Of a DNA stretch of 64,000 nt, positions 54,523-64,000 are shown one piece after another. The stretch lies in assembly GCF_001885585.1 (NCBI RefSeq), contig NZ_LSRP01000151.1:62001-126000 (forward strand), read 5' to 3'. The notes beneath the pieces were generated by a model. That model saw only the letters and a list, made by a program, of their open reading frames with translations, was not told where the DNA came from and searched no databases. Source of the DNA: Pararhizobium antarcticum (lineage in GTDB: Bacteria; Pseudomonadota; Alphaproteobacteria; Rhizobiales; Rhizobiaceae). The first letter of the stretch is position 1. The number at the start of each line of letters is the position of its first letter. The position numbers and the translations under genes are program-made.

Positions 54523-54765
54523 TCAGGAGGCAGATTCTTCGCTTTCGAACATCTGCATCGGCTGGCCGGGCATGATGGTCGAAATGGCGTGTTTGTAGAC
54601 GAGCTGGGAGTGTCCGTCACGCCGCAAAAGGACGCAGAAATTATCGAAAGACGTCACCACGCCCGTCAGTTTAACACCATTGATCAGAAAAATCGTCAAT
54701 GAAATCTTCTGCTTGCGGACCGTATTGAGAAAGAGATCCTGCAAGTTCTGAGAACGTTCCGCCAT
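54523..54765 (-). CDS. hfq: RNA chaperone Hfq
   Basis: Sm-like hexameric RNA-binding protein, 80 aa. Sm1 is [21 protein letters not shown] in pieces, and the Sm2 signature is [10 protein letters not shown], with QDLFL for U-rich RNA binding. The short acidic/Ser tail is normal for alphaproteobacteria, which lack the long enterobacterial tail. It is located after the ntrYX-dat run and before hflX; in rhizobia it affects nitrogen-related and amino-acid transport mRNAs. Confidence 0.97.
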   Translation of the reverse strand: MAERSQNLQDLFLNTVRKQKISLTIFLINGVKLTGVVTSFDNFCVLLRRDGHSQLVYKHAISTIMPGQPMQMFESEESAS

Positions 54766-54875
54766 CGCGCCGCTTCTTTCTTATTTGCCGGCCCAAACGG
54801 CCGGTTGTCTCTGTGATTTTAAATCCCGAAGCGCCGGTTCGAACCTCTCCGCCCAACGCCCCATCGGATTTGGTA

Positions 54876-55739
54876 TCAAATCGCAGTCTTTTCCGCAATG
54901 TCGAAAAAGGCCTCGCGGATATTCTGTGACACGGTGCCGGGATGGCCATTGGCGATGGTTTTTCCATCGATGGCTACCACGGGAAAACAGATGCTGGTGG
55001 CGGCCGTGATGAAAACCTCGCGCGCCGCCAGCATCTCGTCGCGCGTGAACGCCCGCTCCTCGACCACAAGGCCAAGCGTCTCAGCGACATCCATCAGCGT
55101 CGTCCGCGTGATGCCGCGCAGGATGCCATGCTCCGCCGGCCGGGTGCGAAGGCAGCCCTCCGCATCGACGATCCAGACATTGGTCGCAGCCCCCTCTTTT
55201 ACCGTGCCGTCGGGATCGACGAAGATCGCCTCCTGGGCGCCCTCTTCCCTGGCCGTCTGCCGCGCCAGCACATTGGCAAGCAGGCCGATGGTCTTGATGT
55301 CGACCCGGTCCCAGCGGTTTTCCGAAACGGTAATCGCCTTGATACCCTGGCTGTTCTTCTTGGCAATCAGCCCCGCATCGGTGCGCTTGGCCGTGACGAC
55401 GATCGTTGACGGCGTGCCGTCGGCGGGAAACACATGGTCCCGCCGGGCGGCGCCGCGGGTCACCTGCAGATAGAACAGGCCGTTTTTGACGCGGTTGCGG
55501 CGCAGCACCTGGCGGATGACCACGACCAGCGCCGCCCGGGCCATCGGCCATGCCATGCGCAGCTCCGAAAGCGACCGGTCAAGCCGGTCGAGATGGCGCG
55601 TCAGGTCGACGATCAGCCCGTGCCTGACTTCGCAGACCTCATAGACCCCGTCGGCAAACTGGAAGCCGCGATCCTCGATGTGCACGCCGGCCTCGGAATG
55701 CTGAACATAGGCACCGTTGACATAGGCAATTCTCGACAT
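54876..55739 (-). CDS. dat: D-amino-acid aminotransferase (class IV)
   Basis: PLP enzyme of fold type IV, 287 aa, interconverting D-amino acids and 2-oxoacids, for example D-Ala/D-Glu for peptidoglycan. YVNGAYVQHSEAGVHIEDRGFQF is the N-terminal region, the PLP lysine is in VDIKTIGLLANVL, and EGAATNVWIV marks the cofactor site. The branched-chain aminotransferase family is the alternative, but length and neighbourhood match rhizobial Dat between ntrX and hfq. Confidence 0.87.
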   Translation of the reverse strand: MSRIAYVNGAYVQHSEAGVHIEDRGFQFADGVYEVCEVRHGLIVDLTRHLDRLDRSLSELRMAWPMARAALVVVIRQVLRRNRVKNGLFYLQVTRGAARRDHVFPADGTPSTIVVTAKRTDAGLIAKKNSQGIKAITVSENRWDRVDIKTIGLLANVLARQTAREEGAQEAIFVDPDGTVKEGAATNVWIVDAEGCLRTRPAEHGILRGITRTTLMDVAETLGLVVEERAFTRDEMLAAREVFITAATSICFPVVAIDGKTIANGHPGTVSQNIREAFFDIAEKTAI

Positions 55740-55796
55740 GGCAGACCTGGCAGGACAGAGGACAAAGCGGAGTGCAGGAACGGAAACAAACGACGT

Positions 55797-57161
55797 TTAG
55801 ACGCCGAGCGATTTCAGCTTCCGGTGCAAAGCCGACCGCTCCATCCCGACAAATTCCGCGGTGCGCGAGATATTGCCGCCGAACCGGTTGATCTGGGCAA
55901 TCAGATAGTCGCGCTCGAACATTTCACGCGCCTCGCGCAGCGGCAGGGTCATGATGTGATGATCGCCCTGCGCGGAAATCTTCGGCAGGCTGTCGCCGAC
56001 TTCGGTCGGCAGCATATCGGCTGAAATCGGCGTGTCCGGGCCGTCGCTGCGGGCGAGAATCATCAGCCGCTCGATATTGTTGCGCAACTGCCGGATATTG
56101 CCCGGCCAGCCATGGGCCTGCAGCACCGCGAGGGCATCATCGCCGATCTTGCGCGAACGGATACCCGCCTGCTCGCTGATCTGGCGCATGAACATGTCGA
56201 CCAGGAAGGGAATGTCCTCGCGGCGTTCGGCCAGCGCCGGCACGCGCACGGGGATGACCGCCAGCCGGTGGTAGAGATCCTCGCGGAATGCGCCCTCGGC
56301 GATCTGGCTTTCGAGATTGTAGGCGGTCGAGGAGATGATGCGCACATCGACCTTGACGCGCTTGGAGCCGCCGACCCGCTCGAACTGCTGGTCGACCAAG
56401 ACGCGCAGGATCTTGTTCTGGGTCTCGCGCGGCATTTCGCCGACCTCGTCGAGATAGAGAATGCCGCTATGGGCCTCTTCCAGCGCACCGGTGCGGCGCG
56501 GCTGTCCCGGCGTCGCCTCGGTGCCAAACAGCGCCACCTCCATCCGGTCAGGCGTGATCGCGGCCGCGTTCAAGGCCACAAAAGGACCGCCGGCGCGCGA
56601 TGACTTGCGGTGGATCATGCGGGCGACGAGTTCCTTGCCGGATCCCGATGGCCCCTGGATCATGATCCGGCTGTTGGTCGGCGCAACCTTCTCGATCGTC
56701 TGGCGCAATTGCGAAACCGCAACCGAGGTGCCGATCAGCTCGACCGGATCGCCGGAGCGCTTCTTCAGTTCCGAGACTTCCTTCTTGAGCTTGGAGTTCT
56801 CCAAGGCGCGCTCGGCAATCAGGATCAGGCGATCCGCCTTGAAGGGTTTTTCGATGAAGTCATAGGCGCCGCGGCGGATGGCCGAAACCGCCGTCTCGAT
56901 ATTGCCATGGCCGGAGATCATCACCACCGGCAGGTCCGGGTGGCGGCTCTTGATCTCATCCAGCAGCGCCAGCCCGTCGAGCCGGCTTCCCTGCATCCAG
57001 ATATCGAGAAACACCAGCCGCGGCAGCCGGTCGCCGATCGCCGCCAGCGCACTGTCGCTGTCGAAAGCCGTGCGGGTTTCGTGTCCTTCGTCGGACAGGA
57101 TGCCGGAAACGATCTCCCGGATGTCCTCCTCGTCGTCCACTACCAGAATATCAGCGGCCAT
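55797..57161 (-). CDS. ntrX: Nitrogen assimilation response regulator NtrX
   Basis: NtrC-family response regulator, 454 aa. The receiver domain has phospho-acceptor Asp53 (LVFLDIWMQ), the AAA+ domain has Walker [14 protein letters not shown] and Walker B LYLDEVGEM, and a Fis-type helix-turn-helix ends the protein. The sigma-54 contact loop GAFTGA is missing: the place reads FGTEATPGQPRRTGALEE. It therefore probably does not open sigma-54 promoters. It overlaps ntrY by 11 bp and is that kinase's partner. Confidence 0.95.
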   Translation of the reverse strand: MAADILVVDDEEDIREIVSGILSDEGHETRTAFDSDSALAAIGDRLPRLVFLDIWMQGSRLDGLALLDEIKSRHPDLPVVMISGHGNIETAVSAIRRGAYDFIEKPFKADRLILIAERALENSKLKKEVSELKKRSGDPVELIGTSVAVSQLRQTIEKVAPTNSRIMIQGPSGSGKELVARMIHRKSSRAGGPFVALNAAAITPDRMEVALFGTEATPGQPRRTGALEEAHSGILYLDEVGEMPRETQNKILRVLVDQQFERVGGSKRVKVDVRIISSTAYNLESQIAEGAFREDLYHRLAVIPVRVPALAERREDIPFLVDMFMRQISEQAGIRSRKIGDDALAVLQAHGWPGNIRQLRNNIERLMILARSDGPDTPISADMLPTEVGDSLPKISAQGDHHIMTLPLREAREMFERDYLIAQINRFGGNISRTAEFVGMERSALHRKLKSLGV

Positions 57162-59424
57162 CTGTCCTGTCCTTGTCCTGTCTGTCGTCAGCGCCGGCGG
57201 CCTGTCCCGCCGGCGGTAGAATGATGCGGATCATGGCACCGTGACCACCATCGAAATCGGCGGGCGCATCGTGCAGTTCCAGTTGCCCGCCATGATCCTC
57301 GATGATCTTCTTGACGATCGCGAGGCCAAGGCCGGTGCCTTTTTCCCGCATCGTCATATAGGGCTCGAGGATGCGGTGGCGATTTTCCGTCGGCAAACCC
57401 TTGCCATTGTCGATAATGTCTACGACGAACTGGCCGGTGCTTTCATTCAGTCGCGACCGCACCATGATCTTCTGCTCGGCCCGAACCGCATCTGCCGGCA
57501 GGGCTTCGATCGCCTCCGCAGCATTCTTGACGATGTTTCCGAAGGCCTGCCCCAGCATCCGGCTGTCGAACTGGCCGTCCAGCGGAACCTCGCCGAAATC
57601 GCGGATGAAGGTAATATCGCTACTGCCCATTTCGCGCAGGAAGACCGCATCTTTCAGGATATGCCGAAGATCGGCCTTCTCCTTGGTCGGCTTCGGCATG
57701 CGGGCAAAGGACGAAAACTCGTCGACCATGCGGCCGATATCCTCGACCTGGCGCACGATCGTATCGGTGCACTGGTCAAAGACGGTGCGGTCGTCGGGGT
57801 CGATCTGCTTTCCGTAGCGACGCTTCAGGCGCTCGGCAGAGAGCTGGATCGGCGTCAGCGGGTTCTTGATCTCGTGGGCGATCCTGCGGGCGACATCGGC
57901 CCAGGCGGTCGAGCGCTGGGCAATCACGAGGTCGGTGATGTCGTCGACGGTGATGACGTAGGATTCCTTGGCGTCGCGGGTTTCCTCGCGTGTCACCTGC
58001 ACATTCAGCGTCCGCTCGGTGCCGCCGCGCATGATGTTGATCTGCTTGCGGTAGTCATTGCGGTGACGGCTCGCCGCCTCGCTCAGCACCTGGTCGATTT
58101 CCGGCGCGACATCGCCGAGCTTCTCGCCGACGAGATCGAGCATGGAGCGCGACAGGAACACCTCCGACGAGGCATTGGCGATGGTAATCCGGCGATCGTC
58201 CTCGACGCCGATGACGGCAGCCGTGACGCCCGACAGCACCGCTTCGATGAAGCGGCGGCGGTCGTCCATCTCGTCCTTCGCCTCGAGGATCTGATCGCGC
58301 TGCGTGCGGATCTCGGCGATCATCTTGTTGAAGGTGCGCGACAGGCTGCCGACATCGCCATCGACGGCGCGCACGGGAACGATGACGCTGAGATTGCCGG
58401 AGGCAACGCTGTCGGCGGCGCCGATCAAAAGCCGGATCGGCCGGACGATGCGGTCGGCAACCGCAATCGCCGTCCAGATGGCCGCCAGAAGCACGATCAG
58501 GGCAAAGCCGAGATAAAGCACGCCGAAGGCGATCTGCAGCGAGGTCCGCCCCTGCTCCAGCGCCCGGTATTCGGCAGTATTCTCCTCCATCAGCCGCATC
58601 GAGCGCATGACCTTCGCATCGACCGTGCGCACCGCGTAGAGATAGGCGCCGGAGATGTTGTCGATCGGGATCACGGCGCCGACGAGATTGGTGATGCCCG
58701 GCGGAATCAGTGTCGGCTGGCCTGAGACGGTGCTTTTCAGCGCATCGATCGGGATGGCCGGTAAAGGTCGGGCGGTCGGGATATTGGCCTGCAGGATGGC
58801 CGAGCCGTCGGCGCGCACCAGGAAGGCCCCGAGCATGCCGCGCCCCAGCGCCTGCCGCGTCATCAGCTCGGTAAAGCCGGTGCGGTCAAGGCTGTAGAGC
58901 TGACGGTTGCGCTCGAGGTCGTTGGCCATGGAGACGGTCTGGCCCTGCAGATAGCTGGCATTCTCCAGCACATAGGCCCGTGCCACATCGAGCGAGGAAC
59001 TGACGATCGACTGGGTGCGCAGCGAAAACCAGCGGTCCAGCCCGACGTCCAGCGTGATGCTGGCAAAGATCGCCACCAGAATGGCGGGCGTGATCGCGAC
59101 GATCGAAAACAGTGCGACGATGCGCACGTGCAGCCGGGCTGCAGCGCGCCCGCGATTGCGCGCTTTCAGGAGCCTCAGGATCTCACGACCGATGAGGAAA
59201 AGCAGGCCCAGCACGAACAGGGCATTGACGGAGGCCGAGGCGATGACGATCGGCGTTTCCGGTCGGACCGGGGTCAGCCCCAGAAGCACGAGAAGCGAGA
59301 CGATCGCGCAGACGAGCGCGCCGGTTGCGACCATCAGTCCGGGCAAGGCAAACAGCGCGCGCCGGTCATGGGCGATCACCACGCCGTCCTCTTCTGCCAA
59401 TGGCAAAGTCAGCCCGTCTGCCAT
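57151..59424 (-). CDS. ntrY: Sensor histidine kinase NtrY
   Basis: Membrane sensor kinase of the NtrYX system, 757 aa. Several N-terminal helices (about 30-110) and a periplasmic part precede a further helix near 290-315. Then come HAMP, a PAS domain, the phospho-His in [20 protein letters not shown] and an ATPase domain with GKGLPTENRHRILEPYMT and GTGLGLAIV. Known to link nitrogen and redox/oxygen signals in alphaproteobacteria. It starts 222 bp after ntrC, a gap with no gene and likely its own promoter. Confidence 0.95.
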   Translation of the reverse strand: MADGLTLPLAEEDGVVIAHDRRALFALPGLMVATGALVCAIVSLLVLLGLTPVRPETPIVIASASVNALFVLGLLFLIGREILRLLKARNRGRAAARLHVRIVALFSIVAITPAILVAIFASITLDVGLDRWFSLRTQSIVSSSLDVARAYVLENASYLQGQTVSMANDLERNRQLYSLDRTGFTELMTRQALGRGMLGAFLVRADGSAILQANIPTARPLPAIPIDALKSTVSGQPTLIPPGITNLVGAVIPIDNISGAYLYAVRTVDAKVMRSMRLMEENTAEYRALEQGRTSLQIAFGVLYLGFALIVLLAAIWTAIAVADRIVRPIRLLIGAADSVASGNLSVIVPVRAVDGDVGSLSRTFNKMIAEIRTQRDQILEAKDEMDDRRRFIEAVLSGVTAAVIGVEDDRRITIANASSEVFLSRSMLDLVGEKLGDVAPEIDQVLSEAASRHRNDYRKQINIMRGGTERTLNVQVTREETRDAKESYVITVDDITDLVIAQRSTAWADVARRIAHEIKNPLTPIQLSAERLKRRYGKQIDPDDRTVFDQCTDTIVRQVEDIGRMVDEFSSFARMPKPTKEKADLRHILKDAVFLREMGSSDITFIRDFGEVPLDGQFDSRMLGQAFGNIVKNAAEAIEALPADAVRAEQKIMVRSRLNESTGQFVVDIIDNGKGLPTENRHRILEPYMTMREKGTGLGLAIVKKIIEDHGGQLELHDAPADFDGGHGAMIRIILPPAGQAAGADDRQDKDRTDGR

Positions 59425-59646
59425 CAGAAACGCGTCCCCCCCGTCCGGCGCCCGGCATCTTGGCGCAGGCAGCGGATCAATCTTGTCTGTCGTTGGTCAA
59501 GCCTGATGACCGAACCGGAACCGGCTACCGCGGCAAAGCACCGGACGCGCCACCGGCAGCGCCGGCCCTCCGCGCGAAGGTTCCGGAATACAATTGCTGT
59601 CTAAGCAACGCATTGTGGCGAAAATGCAACGGTTGTCGGGGACAAG

Positions 59647-61100
<1,454 letters not shown>

Positions 61101-61101
<1 letters not shown>

Positions 61102-62252
61102 CAGGAATGTCCTTTTATCGTCAGGGGCTCGGAATCCTCCGCCGAAATCCCTTTCGAGGCCGGCATCAGAACGCGAAACGTGGTGCGGTGGTTCTGGCTG
61201 TCGCATTCGACAATGCCGCCATGTCCACCAATGATCTTGGCGACAAGTGCCAGGCCGAGGCCGGAGCCATTCGTCTTGGTGGTAATGAAGGGATCAAAGA
61301 GATGCGGCACGAGATCGGCCGGAACGCCGGGGCCATTGTCGTGCACGCAGAATTCCAGCGGCAGCGAAATCTTTTCGCGCGTGCCGGCGACCGAAAGCTT
61401 GATGCCGGGGCGGTAGGCCGTTGTCAGCATGATCTCGCCCTCGGGACGGTCGGCCACGGCCTCCGCCGCATTCTTGATCAGGTTGAGGAAGACCTGCACC
61501 AGTTGGTCGCGATTGGCAAAGACCGGCGGCAAGGACGGATCGTAATTCTCGGTGATGCGGATCTTGCGGGCAAAACCGGCCTTGGCCACGGCCTTCACAT
61601 GGTCGAGAACGGAATGGATGTTGACCGGCACACGGTCAACCGGGCGTTCGTCAGAAAACACCTCCATGCGGTCGACAAGCGAAACGATCCGGTCGGTCTC
61701 GTCGCAGATCAGCCGGGTCAGCGCCCTGTCCTCGTCATTGACGGAGGTTTCCAGCAATTGCGCCGCGCCACGAATGCCGGAGAGCGGGTTCTTGATCTCG
61801 TGCGCCAGCATCGATGCAAGACCGGTGACAGACCGGGCAGCGGCGCGGTGCGTCAGTTGCCGGTCGATCTTGTCGGCCATCGAGCGTTCCTGGAAAACGA
61901 TGACGACGCAGCCCGGCTCTGACAGCACGGGCGCGACATAGAGATCGACGAGCTTGTCGGCACCCAGCCGCGGCGAGGAAAGATCGACGCGATATTCGTT
62001 GACCGGTGCGCGCCGCTCGCGCACCTGTTCGATCAGCGTCAGGAGCGGACTGCCGAACGGGATGAAGGCGCTGATGTCGTGTTTTGCGAGATAATTGGAA
62101 CTGGCGCCGAAAAAGGCCTCTGCTTCCCAGTTTGCAAAGGCGACAAGACCGGTTTCATTGACCAGGATCACCGGATTCTGGATGGCGTTCAACACCGCCA
62201 TCGGCAGGGTGTTCAGGCCTTTTTTCTCGTCTTCGCGTGTTTTTCCGCTCAT
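61101..62252 (-). CDS. ntrB: Nitrogen regulation histidine kinase NR(II), NtrB
   Basis: Soluble sensor kinase/phosphatase for NtrC, controlled by PII; 383 aa. A PAS domain (about 20-130; [18 protein letters not shown]) precedes the phospho-His in [20 protein letters not shown] and the ATP domain with [20 protein letters not shown] and GSGLGLALV. The start at 62252 overlaps the dusB stop by 4 bp (ATGA). A long upstream extension falls inside dusB and is not used. Confidence 0.97.
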
Positions 62253-63283
62253 GCAGCCGCATCCGATTCTTGAAGAGGAACTGCACCGGCAGAAAGCGCC
62301 GCCATCGTGCGGGCAATCACCGCAGCAGGGTCCGTCGAGGTCATGATCGCCGCTTTTCCCGCGCCTGTCGTTTGAGGCGCAAACCGGTCGAGATACCAGC
62401 CGAGATGCTTGCGCGCATGCCGAAGCCCGACGTCGACACCGTAGAAATCCAGCATCATGGCGTAGTGCTCCTCGACGGTCGCAATGATTTCGGCGGTGCC
62501 CGGGTGTGCAATGCTGCCGGCGAGCACGCCCGCATGCCACGGACGCCCCTGCGAGGACCGCCCGATCATCACCGCGTCGGCGCCGGACCGCTTGAGAATT
62601 TCATGCGCATCGTCTGCGGTGGCGACATCGCCATTGGCAATCAGCGGAATGGAAATCACGTCGCGGACAGCCCTGATCGCGTCCCAGTCGGCCTTGCCGT
62701 TGTAGAATTGCATGCGGGTGCGACCATGGATGGTGATCATCCGGACGCCGGCATCCTGCGCCCGCCGCGCGATCAGCGGCGCGTTGATCGACTGGTCGTC
62801 CCAGCCAAGCCGCATCTTCAGCGTCACCGGCACATTGACCGCCTTTACCGTCGCCTCGATGAGCGACAGAGCGTGATCGGGATCGCGCATCAGCGCCGAG
62901 CCGGAATAACCGCCGGTGACCTTCTTGGCCGGGCAGCCCATGTTGATATCGACGATCGCAGCGCCATTGCCGGCGACGATTTTTGCAGCCTCGGCCATCC
63001 AGTGCGCTTCACGCCCGGCGAGCTGGACGACATGCGGATCGATGCCGGAACTGCGCAGCCGCGCCCATGATTCGGCGGCATTGCCGACCAGTTCACGGCT
63101 GGCGACCATTTCGGTCACGACCATGCCGGCCCCAAACCGCCAGGCAAGCTGGCGGAAGGGCAGATCGGTGACGCCGGACATCGGCGCGAGCACGACGCGA
63201 TTGCGAACCGCGAGCCCCCCGACCTCGAATTGTGATGATAAAGCCGGCTTCTGCAAATGCTCATCTTTCGGGCACATACTCAT
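62249..63283 (-). CDS. dusB: tRNA-dihydrouridine synthase DusB (NifR3)
   Basis: FMN enzyme reducing uridines in the tRNA D-loop; 344 aa. [15 protein letters not shown] is the FMN-binding start of the barrel, [11 protein letters not shown] carries the catalytic Cys, and [13 protein letters not shown] is also typical. It is first in the dusB-ntrB-ntrC operon, an arrangement conserved in alphaproteobacteria, where the gene was named nifR3. It is divergent from ispDF. Confidence 0.96.
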   Translation of the reverse strand: MSMCPKDEHLQKPALSSQFEVGGLAVRNRVVLAPMSGVTDLPFRQLAWRFGAGMVVTEMVASRELVGNAAESWARLRSSGIDPHVVQLAGREAHWMAEAAKIVAGNGAAIVDINMGCPAKKVTGGYSGSALMRDPDHALSLIEATVKAVNVPVTLKMRLGWDDQSINAPLIARRAQDAGVRMITIHGRTRMQFYNGKADWDAIRAVRDVISIPLIANGDVATADDAHEILKRSGADAVMIGRSSQGRPWHAGVLAGSIAHPGTAEIIATVEEHYAMMLDFYGVDVGLRHARKHLGWYLDRFAPQTTGAGKAAIMTSTDPAAVIARTMAALSAGAVPLQESDAAA

Positions 63284-63523
63284 ATTGCACTATTTTTAGA
63301 CATTGTTGATGAACTTGCCAAGTGTTTTCGGACGCCTTCGACAATTTTCCCTGAACAACTGGTAAAGCCGGTTTCTTCGGGCTAAATCACCGCTTGCATG
63401 GACCATCTTCACGCAAGATGGATGACATTGGGCGGCGGTACGGTCTGAAACCAGGCTTGGCTCGATCCCGCAGCCGGATATCGAACGCGATCGTGGCGCA
63501 TGGGACGGGACCTCATACAGACA

Positions 63524-64000
63524 ATGGCGGCAAAAGAACAGATTTCCTGCGGTATCGTCATCGTGGCTGCGGGACGCGGCGAACGGGCCGGCTCGCCGAA
63601 GGACGGTCCCAAACAATATCGCGCCATCGGCGGACGTCCGGTCCTCTGTGCCACACTGGATATTTTCACCCTCTGGGCCAAGGCGACCCGTATCGTCGTC
63701 GTCATTCATCCGGACGATGCGGCTCTGTTTGAAAACGCCCTGCGCCTCAGCCTGCCCAATGATACGATCGTCGTCACCCATGGCCATGCGACGCGGCAGC
63801 AATCGGTGCTCGCCGGCCTTCGGAAACTGGGCGACGCCGGCATCAGCCATGTGCTGATCCACGATGCGGTGCGCCCGTTCATCGACGCTGACATGCTGGA
63901 TCGTATTGCGGATGAGCTACAGTCCGGAGCCGAGGCTGTCCTGCCTGCCGTAGCGGTAGCCGACACGCTGAAACGCGGTGATGCCGGGGGTCACGTTACG
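63524..64000 (+). CDS. ispDF: IspDF bifunctional isoprenoid enzyme, 5' part (cut by window edge)
   Basis: Only the first 159 codons are present, all in the IspD half (2-C-methyl-D-erythritol 4-phosphate cytidylyltransferase). [22 protein letters not shown] is the CTP-binding motif, and [16 protein letters not shown] and ADTLKR follow. In rhizobia IspD is fused to IspF; that half lies outside the window, so the fusion is inferred from lineage. ATG 63524 is the likely start; an in-frame ATG at 63500 adds eight residues. Confidence 0.9.
   Translation, partial: MAAKEQISCGIVIVAAGRGERAGSPKDGPKQYRAIGGRPVLCATLDIFTLWAKATRIVVVIHPDDAALFENALRLSLPNDTIVVTHGHATRQQSVLAGLRKLGDAGISHVLIHDAVRPFIDADMLDRIADELQSGAEAVLPAVAVADTLKRGDAGGHVT

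Noticed and set aside
54820-54860. tRNA-like 3' fragment containing GGTTCGAACC and a CCGCCCA-like end
   Set aside because: The T stem does not pair (GCCGG against CTCTC), and no matching acceptor or D arm lies upstream; probably chance or a very old relic.

Overview
The window is chromosomal DNA of an alphaproteobacterium, most likely Rhizobiaceae (Rhizobium/Agrobacterium/Ciceribacter-like). I infer this from the gene order gltA-lpxB-lpxI-lpxA-fabZ-lpxD-bamA-rseP-cdsA-uppS-frr-pyrH-tsf-rpsB, the aapJQMP permease, the dusB(nifR3)-ntrBC-ntrYX-hfq-hflX block, EipB, a phasin, a fused IspDF and the generally GC-rich coding sequence. No rRNA, complete tRNA, CRISPR array, insertion sequence or prophage was seen.

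Layout. (1) 0-15 kb: citrate synthase on +, convergent with a long minus-strand run that makes lipid A, assembles the outer membrane (BamA), processes envelope signals (RseP), makes CDP-diacylglycerol and undecaprenyl-PP, and supplies UMP kinase, EF-Ts, ribosomal S2 and ribosome recycling factor. (2) 15-29 kb: housekeeping singles (EipB, RidA-like, glycerophosphodiesterase, FemAB-like acyltransferase, HIT protein, AzlCD exporter, ClpS/ClpA, phasin, DUF3126, CysE, alpha/beta hydrolase, zinc-finger protein, flavin monooxygenase, MetC). (3) 29-33.5 kb: aapJQMP, a general L-amino-acid ABC importer. (4) 33.5-45.3 kb: the accessory part. A minus-strand cluster encodes a small secreted protein, a b-heme/FAD/NAD(P)H transmembrane reductase, a secreted tetraheme cytochrome c of about 1100 aa, an OmpA-domain protein and two secreted caspase-like proteases, each carrying an EF-hand. 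Next to it on + are an RTX serralysin-type metalloprotease and the decayed end of an ABC permease gene. (5) 45.5-51.3 kb: an apparently self-regulated GntR/FCD repressor, ferredoxin-NADP reductase, and the sulfite-reductase/siroheme operon cysG-DUF2849-cysI-DUF934. (6) 51.5-64 kb: deaminase, MazG, a small palindromic repeat, then the nitrogen-regulation run dusB-ntrB-ntrC-ntrY-ntrX-dat-hfq-hflX, and the 5' part of ispDF at the right edge.

The best candidate for an undescribed system is the caspase/cytochrome/OmpA/reductase cluster at 33.5-42.7 kb. Four of its proteins carry clear signal peptides or secreted architectures. Three (both caspases and the cytochrome) end in what looks like the same DUF4384-type beta module. 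Both proteases have a canonical EF-hand loop between the protease domain and that module. The cluster could move electrons from cytosolic NAD(P)H through membrane b-hemes to a periplasmic multiheme protein coupled to calcium-dependent proteolysis. The architecture is read from sequence; the function is inference.
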